DNA of 15,297 nucleotides from Holosporales bacterium (lineage in GTDB: Bacteria; Pseudomonadota; Alphaproteobacteria; RUG11792): the NCBI GenBank assembly GCA_031281515.1, contig JAITFF010000011.1:1-15297 (forward strand). The letters run 5' to 3'. This document shows, piece after piece, positions 1 through 5,592 of the stretch. Each line of letters starts with the position of its first letter. The first letter of the stretch is position 1. The translations under genes and the position numbers were made by a program. The notes under the pieces were generated by a model. It did not search any database. It was not told the origin of the DNA and saw nothing but the letters and a program-made list of their open reading frames with translations.

Positions 1-81
1 TGAAAAGTTGCACTAAATTTTGATGGCGCTCGATCTGATCTACTGGGAGCTACTCAACTTCTGGTGAGAGTTGAAACCTTT

Positions 82-447
82 TCACTGACTACAAGTTCGG
101 AGGTACAACTGGAGTTGGAAAATTTCTTTGCTAAGTTCCTTAACCGGGTCATCAATGGAGGCCCAGAGATCCGGATAGAGCTTTTCCGAACCTGTCTTTG
201 TTATTTCTACCCACCTAAGAATTTTGCTATGAATATCAAACAACATGCCTGATAGTAGGGTATATCCCATTGCTTGTAGTGTATACGCCGATTTTAATCG
301 GGCTTCGCTTGCCTCAGGATTTGTACGGAATCTCTGTAAATCTTCTTGTACCTTGAGTAATACATCAGTGGTGGCAGGATCTGTCGTAGTCGCTTGGGAG
401 CCGAGGCTGATCATACTTGCCATAACTATTAACGATGTATATTTCAT
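82..447 (-). CDS. Small hypothetical secreted protein
   Basis: I do not recognise this 121-residue protein. From the ATG at 447 it begins with a short signal-peptide-like stretch (one lysine, then a hydrophobic run to about residue 17) ending in a G-S-Q-A site, followed by a Thr/Ala/Pro-rich linker. The rest looks mostly helical and has one cysteine, near the C-terminus. The reading frame stays open upstream to a TTG at 477, but that would put hydrophilic residues ahead of the signal peptide. The best Shine-Dalgarno-like sequence (469-475) is about 21 bases before the ATG, which is long, so the start is uncertain. Overlapping plus-strand frames have no signal peptide or ribosome binding site. 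Export to the periplasm is inferred; function is unknown. Confidence 0.55.
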   Translation of the reverse strand: MKYTSLIVMASMISLGSQATTTDPATTDVLLKVQEDLQRFRTNPEASEARLKSAYTLQAMGYTLLSGMLFDIHSKILRWVEITKTGSEKLYPDLWASIDDPVKELSKEIFQLQLYLRTCSQ

Positions 448-468
448 TTTAATTATGATAACTAAGTT

Positions 469-489
469 TCCTCTCAAAGATTGATTTTA
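469..489 (-). promoter_or_regulatory. Possible -10 box and ribosome binding site of the 82-447 gene
   Basis: On the minus strand, TAAAAT (484-489) differs from the -10 consensus at one base, and GAGAGGA (469-475) resembles a Shine-Dalgarno sequence. No convincing -35 lies 16-18 bases further upstream. If the -10 is real, the transcript would begin near 477, which would exclude the TTG at 477 as the start codon. Confidence 0.25.
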
Positions 490-779
490 GCAGTTTGTAA
501 TTTAATTTTTTGCATAAAGCATATCAGGTCTTCTGCGCAAGGTATGAATAGGCCATAGGTTGTTTTAATTGAGGCGACGGAGTTACCCACTCATGAGAGC
601 ATCTTGAGTACCATGAACAGGTATAACGTTGTAAAAAAAACCTGAGATAAGTTTAAAATCTTTTGAAGTTTAGTACCTCTCAATTTGCCGGAATCCTCAA
701 TGAAATGAATATATTATGGAGCAGTTTTATTTATATGAGCGTAGTATACACTTACTTCCAAATAATTAATCAAATTCGG

Positions 780-792
780 AGATAATTTATCT
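780..792. repeat. 13-base palindrome upstream of the anchored hypothetical protein
   Basis: AGATAA-T-TTATCT is a perfect inverted repeat with a one-base centre, ending 46 bases before the ATG at 839. Its position between the likely promoter area and the gene would suit an operator, but such an AT-rich palindrome can arise by chance. Confidence 0.35.
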
Positions 793-825
793 AATTAACT
801 GGGCAAGCGGCCTGAGTTTTCGATT

Positions 826-830
826 GGAGG
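826..830 (+). promoter_or_regulatory. Ribosome binding site that fixes the start at 839
   Basis: GGAGG lies eight bases before the ATG at 839. It overlaps the end of an in-frame TTG at 824, so the ATG is the better start. Confidence 0.7.
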
Positions 831-838
831 AGTTCAAT

Positions 839-1759
839 ATGGTAAATCGAAGTTTATTTAAATGCTGCAAGAAAAATGCTAGAAAATCAAGTCGTACAAG
901 ATTTTCTGAGCGGGTGCTCTGTGTTGCCTGTCTAGCCTTGATCTGGCCCTCACTCAGGGGAAGGGCGCTAGCGTCAGAAGATTTCCCTATTGATGCGAAT
1001 GCCCCATTGCCGGTTCACATTAGATGGGCGCAGTGGGGAGTTACTGCCGAGGAATGCGCTGATTACTTCATCGATGGGTGGAAGGTGGGGATGTCGACTC
1101 CACCTTCAGCTAGCAGTGATTCAGGGATCTTGGGTATGATGGACCGATTGATCGGCTGGACTCAGGCTGTAGGAAGGATTTTGTTCCGTCGAGCGTGGGA
1201 TGATGATGAAGTAATTGAATATGATTATCTCGATGATAAAATACCAGATGCACTTAGGGAAGTTTTTACCACAGTCCCTGGGGTAACATTTAAGCGAGGA
1301 GAGGAGGGGTATTGGCGAGGAGGGATCGGTGAGTTACAAACCTCTCGTAGATTAGCGTACGGCTTTATGTGCTTAACCGGCTTCCATTTGGGAAACTTGG
1401 CTCTATTGCTGGAAAAGCTACACCTTCCTGGGATTTCAATGATCTTGCGGGTAGTGGATCAGAGGTACGGACTTACCCCCCGGATTCCCGATAAGGGAAT
1501 GCAGTTTGTAGTGGACAGTTATGCACAAGGAACTGTTAACCCTCCCCTCAGTGACGATGCGTCGGAAGTGGATGACAAAACCACCAGTTGGTTGGCAGAG
1601 AACAAGAAGCTTCTCATCGGGCTAGGGATAGGATCATTAGTTGTTGCTGGTGGATTCGGGTTGGGAACTTATGGAATGTTCAAGTGGAACAAGCTCAGAA
1701 GCTCATGTCCCAGGCCAATTTTGCCAGGCGCGACCCATGAATCATCTCCGGGACAGTAA
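839..1759 (+). CDS. Hypothetical exported protein with C-terminal membrane anchor
   Basis: I do not recognise this 306-residue protein. The N-terminus is strongly basic with a Cys-Cys pair (residues 9-10), followed by a hydrophobic core (about 26-38) and an A-L-A site (43-45): a signal peptide. The central 200 residues are soluble-looking, with an acidic patch rich in Asp, Glu and Tyr around 120-140 and several Trp-Gly elements. Near the C-terminus, after two lysines, a Gly-rich hydrophobic segment (about 258-281) is followed by basic residues and a Pro/Ser-rich tail of about 20 residues. This predicts a type I inner-membrane protein with most of its mass in the periplasm. It converges on dnaK with only 35 bases between them. 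The anchored topology could suit a symbiont surface or envelope protein, but nothing identifies a function. Confidence 0.75.
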   Translation: MVNRSLFKCCKKNARKSSRTRFSERVLCVACLALIWPSLRGRALASEDFPIDANAPLPVHIRWAQWGVTAEECADYFIDGWKVGMSTPPSASSDSGILGMMDRLIGWTQAVGRILFRRAWDDDEVIEYDYLDDKIPDALREVFTTVPGVTFKRGEEGYWRGGIGELQTSRRLAYGFMCLTGFHLGNLALLLEKLHLPGISMILRVVDQRYGLTPRIPDKGMQFVVDSYAQGTVNPPLSDDASEVDDKTTSWLAENKKLLIGLGIGSLVVAGGFGLGTYGMFKWNKLRSSCPRPILPGATHESSPGQ

Positions 1760-1794
1760 GCTCTTAAGCCTGGGAGGAATTAGATGAAGGCCGG

Positions 1795-3690
1795 CTACTC
1801 ATTCAGATTCTTATAATCGCCATCGACTACCTGCTCGTCTCCAGAACCATTGGTACCCGACGATGGACCCGATGTCTGCTGATCCTGTGCATCTTTGTAC
1901 ATCATTTCCCCGATCTTCATCGAGGATTGGGCGAGGTTATTGAGTTTAGTCTGAATATCACCGAAATTCTCCTCTTTACAAGCTTCCCTCAGGGCCGCGA
2001 TATCCTCCTCTATCTTCAATTTTTCGTCGGACGAGATTTTGTCTCCATAATCGGTCAATCCCTTCTCAGTCGTGTTAATCAGTGACTCTGCACGATTCTT
2101 AGCCTCAATCAATTCCTTGCGCTTCTGGTCTTCGGCGGCATTAACTTCTGCATCCTTAAGCATCTGCTGGATTTCGGCGTCGGTTAGGCCGCCAGAGGCC
2201 TGGATCCTAATCTGTTGTTCTTTTCCAGTTGCCTTGTCCTTCGCCGAGACATTGACGATGCCATTAGCGTCGATATCGAAGGTGACCTCTATCTGTGGGA
2301 CTCCTCGAGGAGCCGGGGGCAGACCAATCAAATCAAATTGGCCGAGTAGTTTATTTTGGGCGGCGATTTCCCTTTCTCCCTGAAAGACTCGGATCGTGAC
2401 GGCAGTCTGATTATTTTCTGCCGTCGAGAAGACCTGGCTTTTCTTCGTCGGAATCGTTGTATTTTTCTCGATGAGTCTCGTGAAGATACCGCCGAGAGTT
2501 TCGATTCCGAGGGAGAGGGGGGTTACATCAAGCAGGAGGACATCCTTCACGTCTCCCTGCAGAACTCCCGCCTGAATAGCGGCTCCGACCGCAACGACTT
2601 CATCAGGATTGACTCCTCGGTTCGGATCTTTTCCAAAAAATTCCTTCACCTTTTCCACGACTTTTGGCATCCGAGTCATTCCGCCCACCAGAATAACGTC
2701 CTGAATATCGTTCGCCTTCAGCCCGGCATCCTTAAGCGCAATCCTGCATGGCTCGATAGTTTTGTCGATTAAATCACTGACAAGGGATTCGAATTTAGCC
2801 CTCGTTAGTTTAATATTTAGGTGTTTTGGTCCGGTGGAATCTGCCGTTATGAACGGTAAATTGATGTCAGTTTGCATCGAAGACGACAACTCTATCTTAG
2901 CCTTCTCGGCGGCTTCTTTCAGTCTCTGCAGGGCCATACTATCCTTTTTTAGGTCGATTCCAGATTCCCTCAAAAATTCGGAGACAATATAGTCGATTAT
3001 TCTTGCGTCGAAATCCTCGCCCCCGAGAAAAGTATCGCCATTCGTCGCCTTGACCTCAAAAACTCCGTCTCCGATTTCTAGGATCGACACGTCGAAGGTT
3101 CCTCCTCCTAGATCGTATACAGCGATTGCTCCGCTGCTCTTCTTGTCGAGGCCATAGGCCAGGGCAGCGGCCGTTGGTTCGTTGATTATCCTCAAAACTT
3201 CGAGACCGGCGATTTTTCCGGCGTCCTTAGTGGCTTGCCGCTGCGAATCATTGAAATAAGCAGGAACGGTAATGACGGCCTGTGATACCTTTTCTCCTAG
3301 ATGAGCCTCAGCTATTTCCCTCATTTTTTGCAGGATGAAGGCGCTGACCTGGCTCGGGCTATATTCCTTCCCGCGAATATTGACCCAAGCATCGCCACCA
3401 GACGATTTGACGATCTTATAGGGGACGAGGTCGATGTCCCGTTTGGTCATGGGGTCATCGAATTTTCTCCCGATTAATCGTTTGATGGCGAAAAGGGTAT
3501 TTTCATGATTCGTTATGGCCTGCCTTTTTGCTGGCTGCCCGACGAGTTTTTCGCCATTTTCCAGGAAGGCGACCATCGACGGGGTCGTCCGCGCTCCCTC
3601 CAGATTTTCAATAACTTTTCCAGTTTTTCCGTCGATTACCGCGACACAGGAATTAGTCGTTCCAAGGTCGATACCAATTACTTTTGCCAT
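1795..3690 (-). CDS. dnaK: Chaperone protein DnaK (Hsp70)
   Basis: ATP-dependent Hsp70 chaperone that binds exposed hydrophobic segments of cytoplasmic proteins with DnaJ and GrpE. The 631 residues match the usual bacterial length. The nucleotide-binding domain shows the phosphate-1 motif (GIDLGTTNS, from residue 6), catalytic Lys70, the INEPTAAALAYG motif (169-180), phosphate-2 (DLGGGTFD, 193-200) and the adenosine motif (VGGMTR, 335-340). The interdomain linker DVLLLDV is at 383-389, followed by the beta substrate-binding domain and a helical lid. The C-terminus is Gly/Ser-rich and then acidic, with a VVDGD stretch. The start is the ATG at 3690, eight bases from a GGAGGG site. dnaJ, often the next gene in alphaproteobacteria, is not downstream; an unrelated gene converges instead. 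A CIRCE-like operator upstream suggests HrcA control. Confidence 0.98.
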   Translation of the reverse strand: MAKVIGIDLGTTNSCVAVIDGKTGKVIENLEGARTTPSMVAFLENGEKLVGQPAKRQAITNHENTLFAIKRLIGRKFDDPMTKRDIDLVPYKIVKSSGGDAWVNIRGKEYSPSQVSAFILQKMREIAEAHLGEKVSQAVITVPAYFNDSQRQATKDAGKIAGLEVLRIINEPTAAALAYGLDKKSSGAIAVYDLGGGTFDVSILEIGDGVFEVKATNGDTFLGGEDFDARIIDYIVSEFLRESGIDLKKDSMALQRLKEAAEKAKIELSSSMQTDINLPFITADSTGPKHLNIKLTRAKFESLVSDLIDKTIEPCRIALKDAGLKANDIQDVILVGGMTRMPKVVEKVKEFFGKDPNRGVNPDEVVAVGAAIQAGVLQGDVKDVLLLDVTPLSLGIETLGGIFTRLIEKNTTIPTKKSQVFSTAENNQTAVTIRVFQGEREIAAQNKLLGQFDLIGLPPAPRGVPQIEVTFDIDANGIVNVSAKDKATGKEQQIRIQASGGLTDAEIQQMLKDAEVNAAEDQKRKELIEAKNRAESLINTTEKGLTDYGDKISSDEKLKIEEDIAALREACKEENFGDIQTKLNNLAQSSMKIGEMMYKDAQDQQTSGPSSGTNGSGDEQVVDGDYKNLNE

Positions 3691-3698
3691 GATCAGAG

Positions 3699-3704
3699 CC
3701 CTCC
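3699..3704 (-). promoter_or_regulatory. Ribosome binding site of dnaK
   Basis: GGAGGG on the minus strand, eight bases before the dnaK ATG: a strong site that supports the start at 3690. Confidence 0.8.
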
Positions 3705-3748
3705 ATATAATCTATCGCAGTGCCCTCCTTTCCATCTCTTGGCCTGGA

Positions 3749-3775
3749 TTGGCACTCTCTAATTTAGTCTGCTAA
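3749..3775 (-). promoter_or_regulatory. Degenerate CIRCE operator (HrcA site) upstream of dnaK
   Basis: The CIRCE consensus is TTAGCACTC-N9-GAGTGCTAA. On the minus strand this site reads TTAGCAGAC-N9-GAGTGCCAA: seven of nine and eight of nine matches, with exactly nine bases between the arms. It lies 58 bases before the dnaK start and directly after a candidate promoter, the usual place for HrcA to block heat-shock transcription. The mismatches make it weaker than textbook sites. No hrcA gene is in the window, so regulation is inferred. Confidence 0.6.
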
Positions 3776-3776
3776 C

Positions 3777-3805
3777 AGCCTATCATAACATCCGAGATTT
3801 GCCAA
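3777..3805 (-). promoter_or_regulatory. Putative dnaK promoter
   Basis: On the minus strand TTGGCA (3800-3805, one mismatch to the sigma70 -35) and TAGGCT (3777-3782, keeping the T-A and final T of the -10) are 17 bases apart. Transcription would start within the CIRCE-like element. The weak -10 could instead reflect a heat-shock sigma factor; no clean sigma32 -10 is visible. Confidence 0.45.
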
Positions 3806-3859
3806 GAAAAATATTCAGCTAGATGTAATTTTTCCGAGCAGATTCGGGATGAGGTGTAG

Positions 3860-3865
3860 TATAAT
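3860..3865 (+). promoter_or_regulatory. Candidate -10 box of dsbB
   Basis: A perfect TATAAT lies 40 bases before the dsbB ATG. The bases 16-18 upstream do not resemble a -35, so this is only a candidate. It would be divergent from the dnaK promoter. Confidence 0.4.
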
Positions 3866-3905
3866 TACAGAATGATCAGGGAAAAATCGAAGTAGATTAG
3901 GTTAG

Positions 3906-4424
3906 ATGGTTGGAATATTCGAGATTAAGCGCATCCATCTAATAGTGCTGGCTTTTTCATTGACGGCTTTTGAGATGTCGGTATTTTGCCAGGTTGTCCT
4001 AGATAAGCAGCCGTGTGAGTTGTGCTTATTTTCGAGGTATACTCACCTCGTAGTCGCCATATTATCTGGTCTCGCCATAAAATATCGATCTAAGATTTCG
4101 GTGCAGAGGCTGGTATCGCTGGCGCTGCTCGCATCGCTTGGGATTGGGCTATATCATCTTGGTGCAGAGAATCACTGGTGGGCCGCCCCGAAGAGTTGTT
4201 CAACTGTTCTCCCGACGCAGGAAGAATTGGCCAGCGGGGATACGTCGTACCTGTTAAAGGATAATTCCCCAAAGTGCGATGAAGTAAATCTCACAATCTT
4301 CGGGATATCCGCTACACTCATCAATTTTTTCCTTTCTTCGATTCTGTTTTGGTTTGTTAGTGTCGGATATGCTCTGAATTACGGCCGGAACAGTTACATT
4401 AACTGTTCTTGTGGCAGCAAATAG
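3906..4424 (+). CDS. dsbB: Disulfide bond formation protein DsbB family
   Basis: Inner-membrane quinone reductase that re-oxidises the periplasmic thiol oxidase DsbA. The 172 residues form four hydrophobic segments (about 10-30, 45-60, 68-86, 128-156). The first periplasmic loop has the redox pair C-E-L-C at 37-40, followed by the family's Arg at 44. The second loop carries Cys98 after the W-W-x-x-P element and Cys124 before the F-G-x-S segment, as in DsbB. The order G-x-Y-H-x-G-x-E before the tryptophans is also characteristic. An extra C-S-C lies in the cytoplasmic tail (167-169). The start is the ATG at 3906 with only a weak ribosome binding site. dsbA is not nearby; the gene stands alone between dnaK (divergent) and an exported, cysteine-containing M15 lipoprotein (convergent). 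Confidence 0.92.
   Translation: MVGIFEIKRIHLIVLAFSLTAFEMSVFCQVVLDKQPCELCLFSRYTHLVVAILSGLAIKYRSKISVQRLVSLALLASLGIGLYHLGAENHWWAAPKSCSTVLPTQEELASGDTSYLLKDNSPKCDEVNLTIFGISATLINFFLSSILFWFVSVGYALNYGRNSYINCSCGSK
4389..4407. repeat. Perfect inverted repeat in the 3' end of dsbB
   Basis: AACAGTTA-CAT-TAACTGTT: eight-base arms and a three-base loop, within the last codons of dsbB. No T-run follows on either strand, so it is not a standard intrinsic terminator, though it is the only clear hairpin between the two convergent genes. Confidence 0.5.
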
Positions 4425-4502
4425 CAAATCTCTCCCCCAGAAACAGAGTTCTCGCAAGGAAACGCGGAAAACCGGCGGCGGAGGTATAATGTAAGGTTGG
4501 AG

Positions 4503-5309
4503 CTATCGGGGAGGTCCGATGCTACTACGAGGTTGCTTGATGTCTGCAGAATTACTCAAATTCTTAGCAGGGGCCGGCCTCTCTATGATCTTCTTCATCC
4601 TCTCAATTAATAAATCAAGTCGGATGTCATCTGGGTTGATGTCTCCGGCAAAAAACTCATCCCGAGCAATGAGCTTTGGGTTTTGTAGATAGTACTTCCA
4701 AAAGATAGAAGCCTCATTCGACGGGAGCGTTACCAGTATCTTGGCTATTGCCTTCGTCGTTTGAAAATGCATATAGTCTACGGGAATTTGCCACATACCA
4801 CCCCAAACGGTAAAACCATTCCTAGCAAATACTTCAGCTTCTAGCGGGGTTACCATCCCATCTCTCTGGATTCCCCTGTTTAGGTAAAGGTCCCCATATT
4901 TTGGGGATTTCGTGACTGAAGGGAGGATAATGCGAGTCTTAGCGTTGAAACATGGATTTTGTACTGGATTAATATCTATGGCAGCGGCATACGCATGCAG
5001 AGATGTGCTCCTCGTGCCGGCAATATACCTTGGATAGTAACACGAGCAGGAAAATAGCGGAAATCTCTTCTCAGACAATTCATTGAAAATACTTTTGACA
5101 CTGTCTTCGCATGTATCAAGCACAGTAAGCTGCGTGCCTTCACTAATGTTAACAGTACGTAATCTACTCTTATCGACAACACTCGGTCTATCATTGTCAA
5201 TGACCGGAGTAACAGTTGTGCATGAACAGAACAAAACAACGATGCATACTAAAAGGCATGGCAGATGTAAGGAGGCCGTTATCCTGCTGCTCCAAAAATT
5301 TTTCAACAT
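4503..5309 (-). CDS. M15-family D-alanyl-D-alanine carboxypeptidase-like lipoprotein
   Basis: Zinc peptidase fold of the VanY/M15 group, which trims the terminal D-Ala of peptidoglycan stem peptides. Numbered from the ATG at 5309 (268 residues), the signal segment (about 17-29) ends in F-C-S-C, a plausible lipobox with Cys30 as the lipidated residue. The metal site is visible: S-x-H-A-Y with His105, then D-I-N-P with Asp112, and the distal W-Q-x-P-x-D-Y-M-H-F with His181. The element G-F-x-V-W-G-G-M-W just before it is typical of the family. The Gly usual after H-x-x is Ala here. The last 50 residues are a charged, helical extension. In-frame starts at 5345 (ATG) and 5354 (TTG) would lengthen the part before the signal segment; none has a clear ribosome binding site. 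Substrate is inferred from the family. Confidence 0.83.
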   Translation of the reverse strand: MLKNFWSSRITASLHLPCLLVCIVVLFCSCTTVTPVIDNDRPSVVDKSRLRTVNISEGTQLTVLDTCEDSVKSIFNELSEKRFPLFSCSCYYPRYIAGTRSTSLHAYAAAIDINPVQNPCFNAKTRIILPSVTKSPKYGDLYLNRGIQRDGMVTPLEAEVFARNGFTVWGGMWQIPVDYMHFQTTKAIAKILVTLPSNEASIFWKYYLQNPKLIARDEFFAGDINPDDIRLDLLIERMKKIIERPAPAKNLSNSADIKQPRSSIGPPR

Positions 5310-5592
5310 GATGAAGTGCGACGTAATTTCCCGACTCTGGAACATTCTAGTCAACTGGTACCAATATTAATAGCCCGTTGCTTGATGCGGATCGGAATAT
5401 TGCAGTAATTTGGTTAATCGATATCGTAAATCTAGTGTGGAAAGGCGGTGGAACGACCTTATGCATGGCTTTGAAATGAACAAGTCAAAACTCCTGGTGT
5501 AGATCCGGGTAGATCAGCTTATTGTATTGGCTTTCAATTTTGGTTTGGTTTATCATATTTGCGTGGATTACCTTATCATCTATCTCAGGAAA
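5310..5592. other. Intergenic region between the M15 lipoprotein gene and secA
   Basis: This divergent gap should hold promoters for both genes. Only weak secA candidates are visible, such as TTGGTT (5410-5415) with TAGTGT (5433-5438) 17 bases on. A 13-codon frame starts at 5461 but has no well-placed ribosome binding site. TAGATC occurs twice, at 5500 and 5510. No tRNA or clear hairpin is seen. Confidence 0.4.
5587..5590 (+). promoter_or_regulatory. Ribosome binding site that fixes the secA start
   Basis: AGGA lies a few bases before the ATG at 5593. The frame is open from a TTG at 5527, but the extra 22 residues are hydrophobic and unlike any SecA start, whereas M-G-S-F from 5593 fits the family. 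Confidence 0.6.

Larger units (their letters stand above)
448..838. other. AT-rich intergenic region between divergent hypothetical genes
   Basis: These 391 bases separate two outward-facing unknown genes. I see no reading frame with a ribosome binding site and no tRNA-like fold. The region holds a candidate -10 for the left gene (484-489), an A-run (633-640) between short CAGGT/ACCTG arms, several AT-rich -10-like strings near 710-715 and 735-760, and a 13-base palindrome at 780-792. A promoter for the right-hand gene must lie here, but none can be singled out; the pair TTGCCG (685-690) and TATATT (710-715) has a 19-base spacer, longer than ideal. Confidence 0.5.

Noticed and set aside
54..73. 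Inverted repeat TCAACT/AGTTGA next to the 3' end of the 82-447 gene
   Set aside because: Six-base arms with no following T-run on the minus strand; could be chance.
618..644. CAGGT...ACCTG arms around an eight-A run
   Set aside because: The A-run is in the loop, not after a stem, so it does not form a terminator; five-base arms 17 bases apart are weak.
448..838. Possible tRNA or small RNA gene in the longest gene-free stretch
   Set aside because: No cloverleaf arms, no T-arm GTTC-type sequence and no stem-loop plus T-run were found.
1752..1785. Imperfect hairpin between the convergent anchored protein gene and dnaK
   Set aside because: The pairing requires bulges of three and four bases and no T-run follows on either strand, so I did not call a terminator.
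2356..2772. 138-codon open frame on the plus strand opposite dnaK
   Set aside because: It is antisense to the highly conserved part of dnaK, has no ribosome binding site or recognisable domain, and its composition mirrors the dnaK codons.
5461..5502. 13-codon frame upstream of secA that might be a SecM-like leader peptide
   Set aside because: Its ribosome-binding-like purines are about 12 bases away, there is no signal peptide, arrest motif or alternative hairpins, and it is too short to judge.
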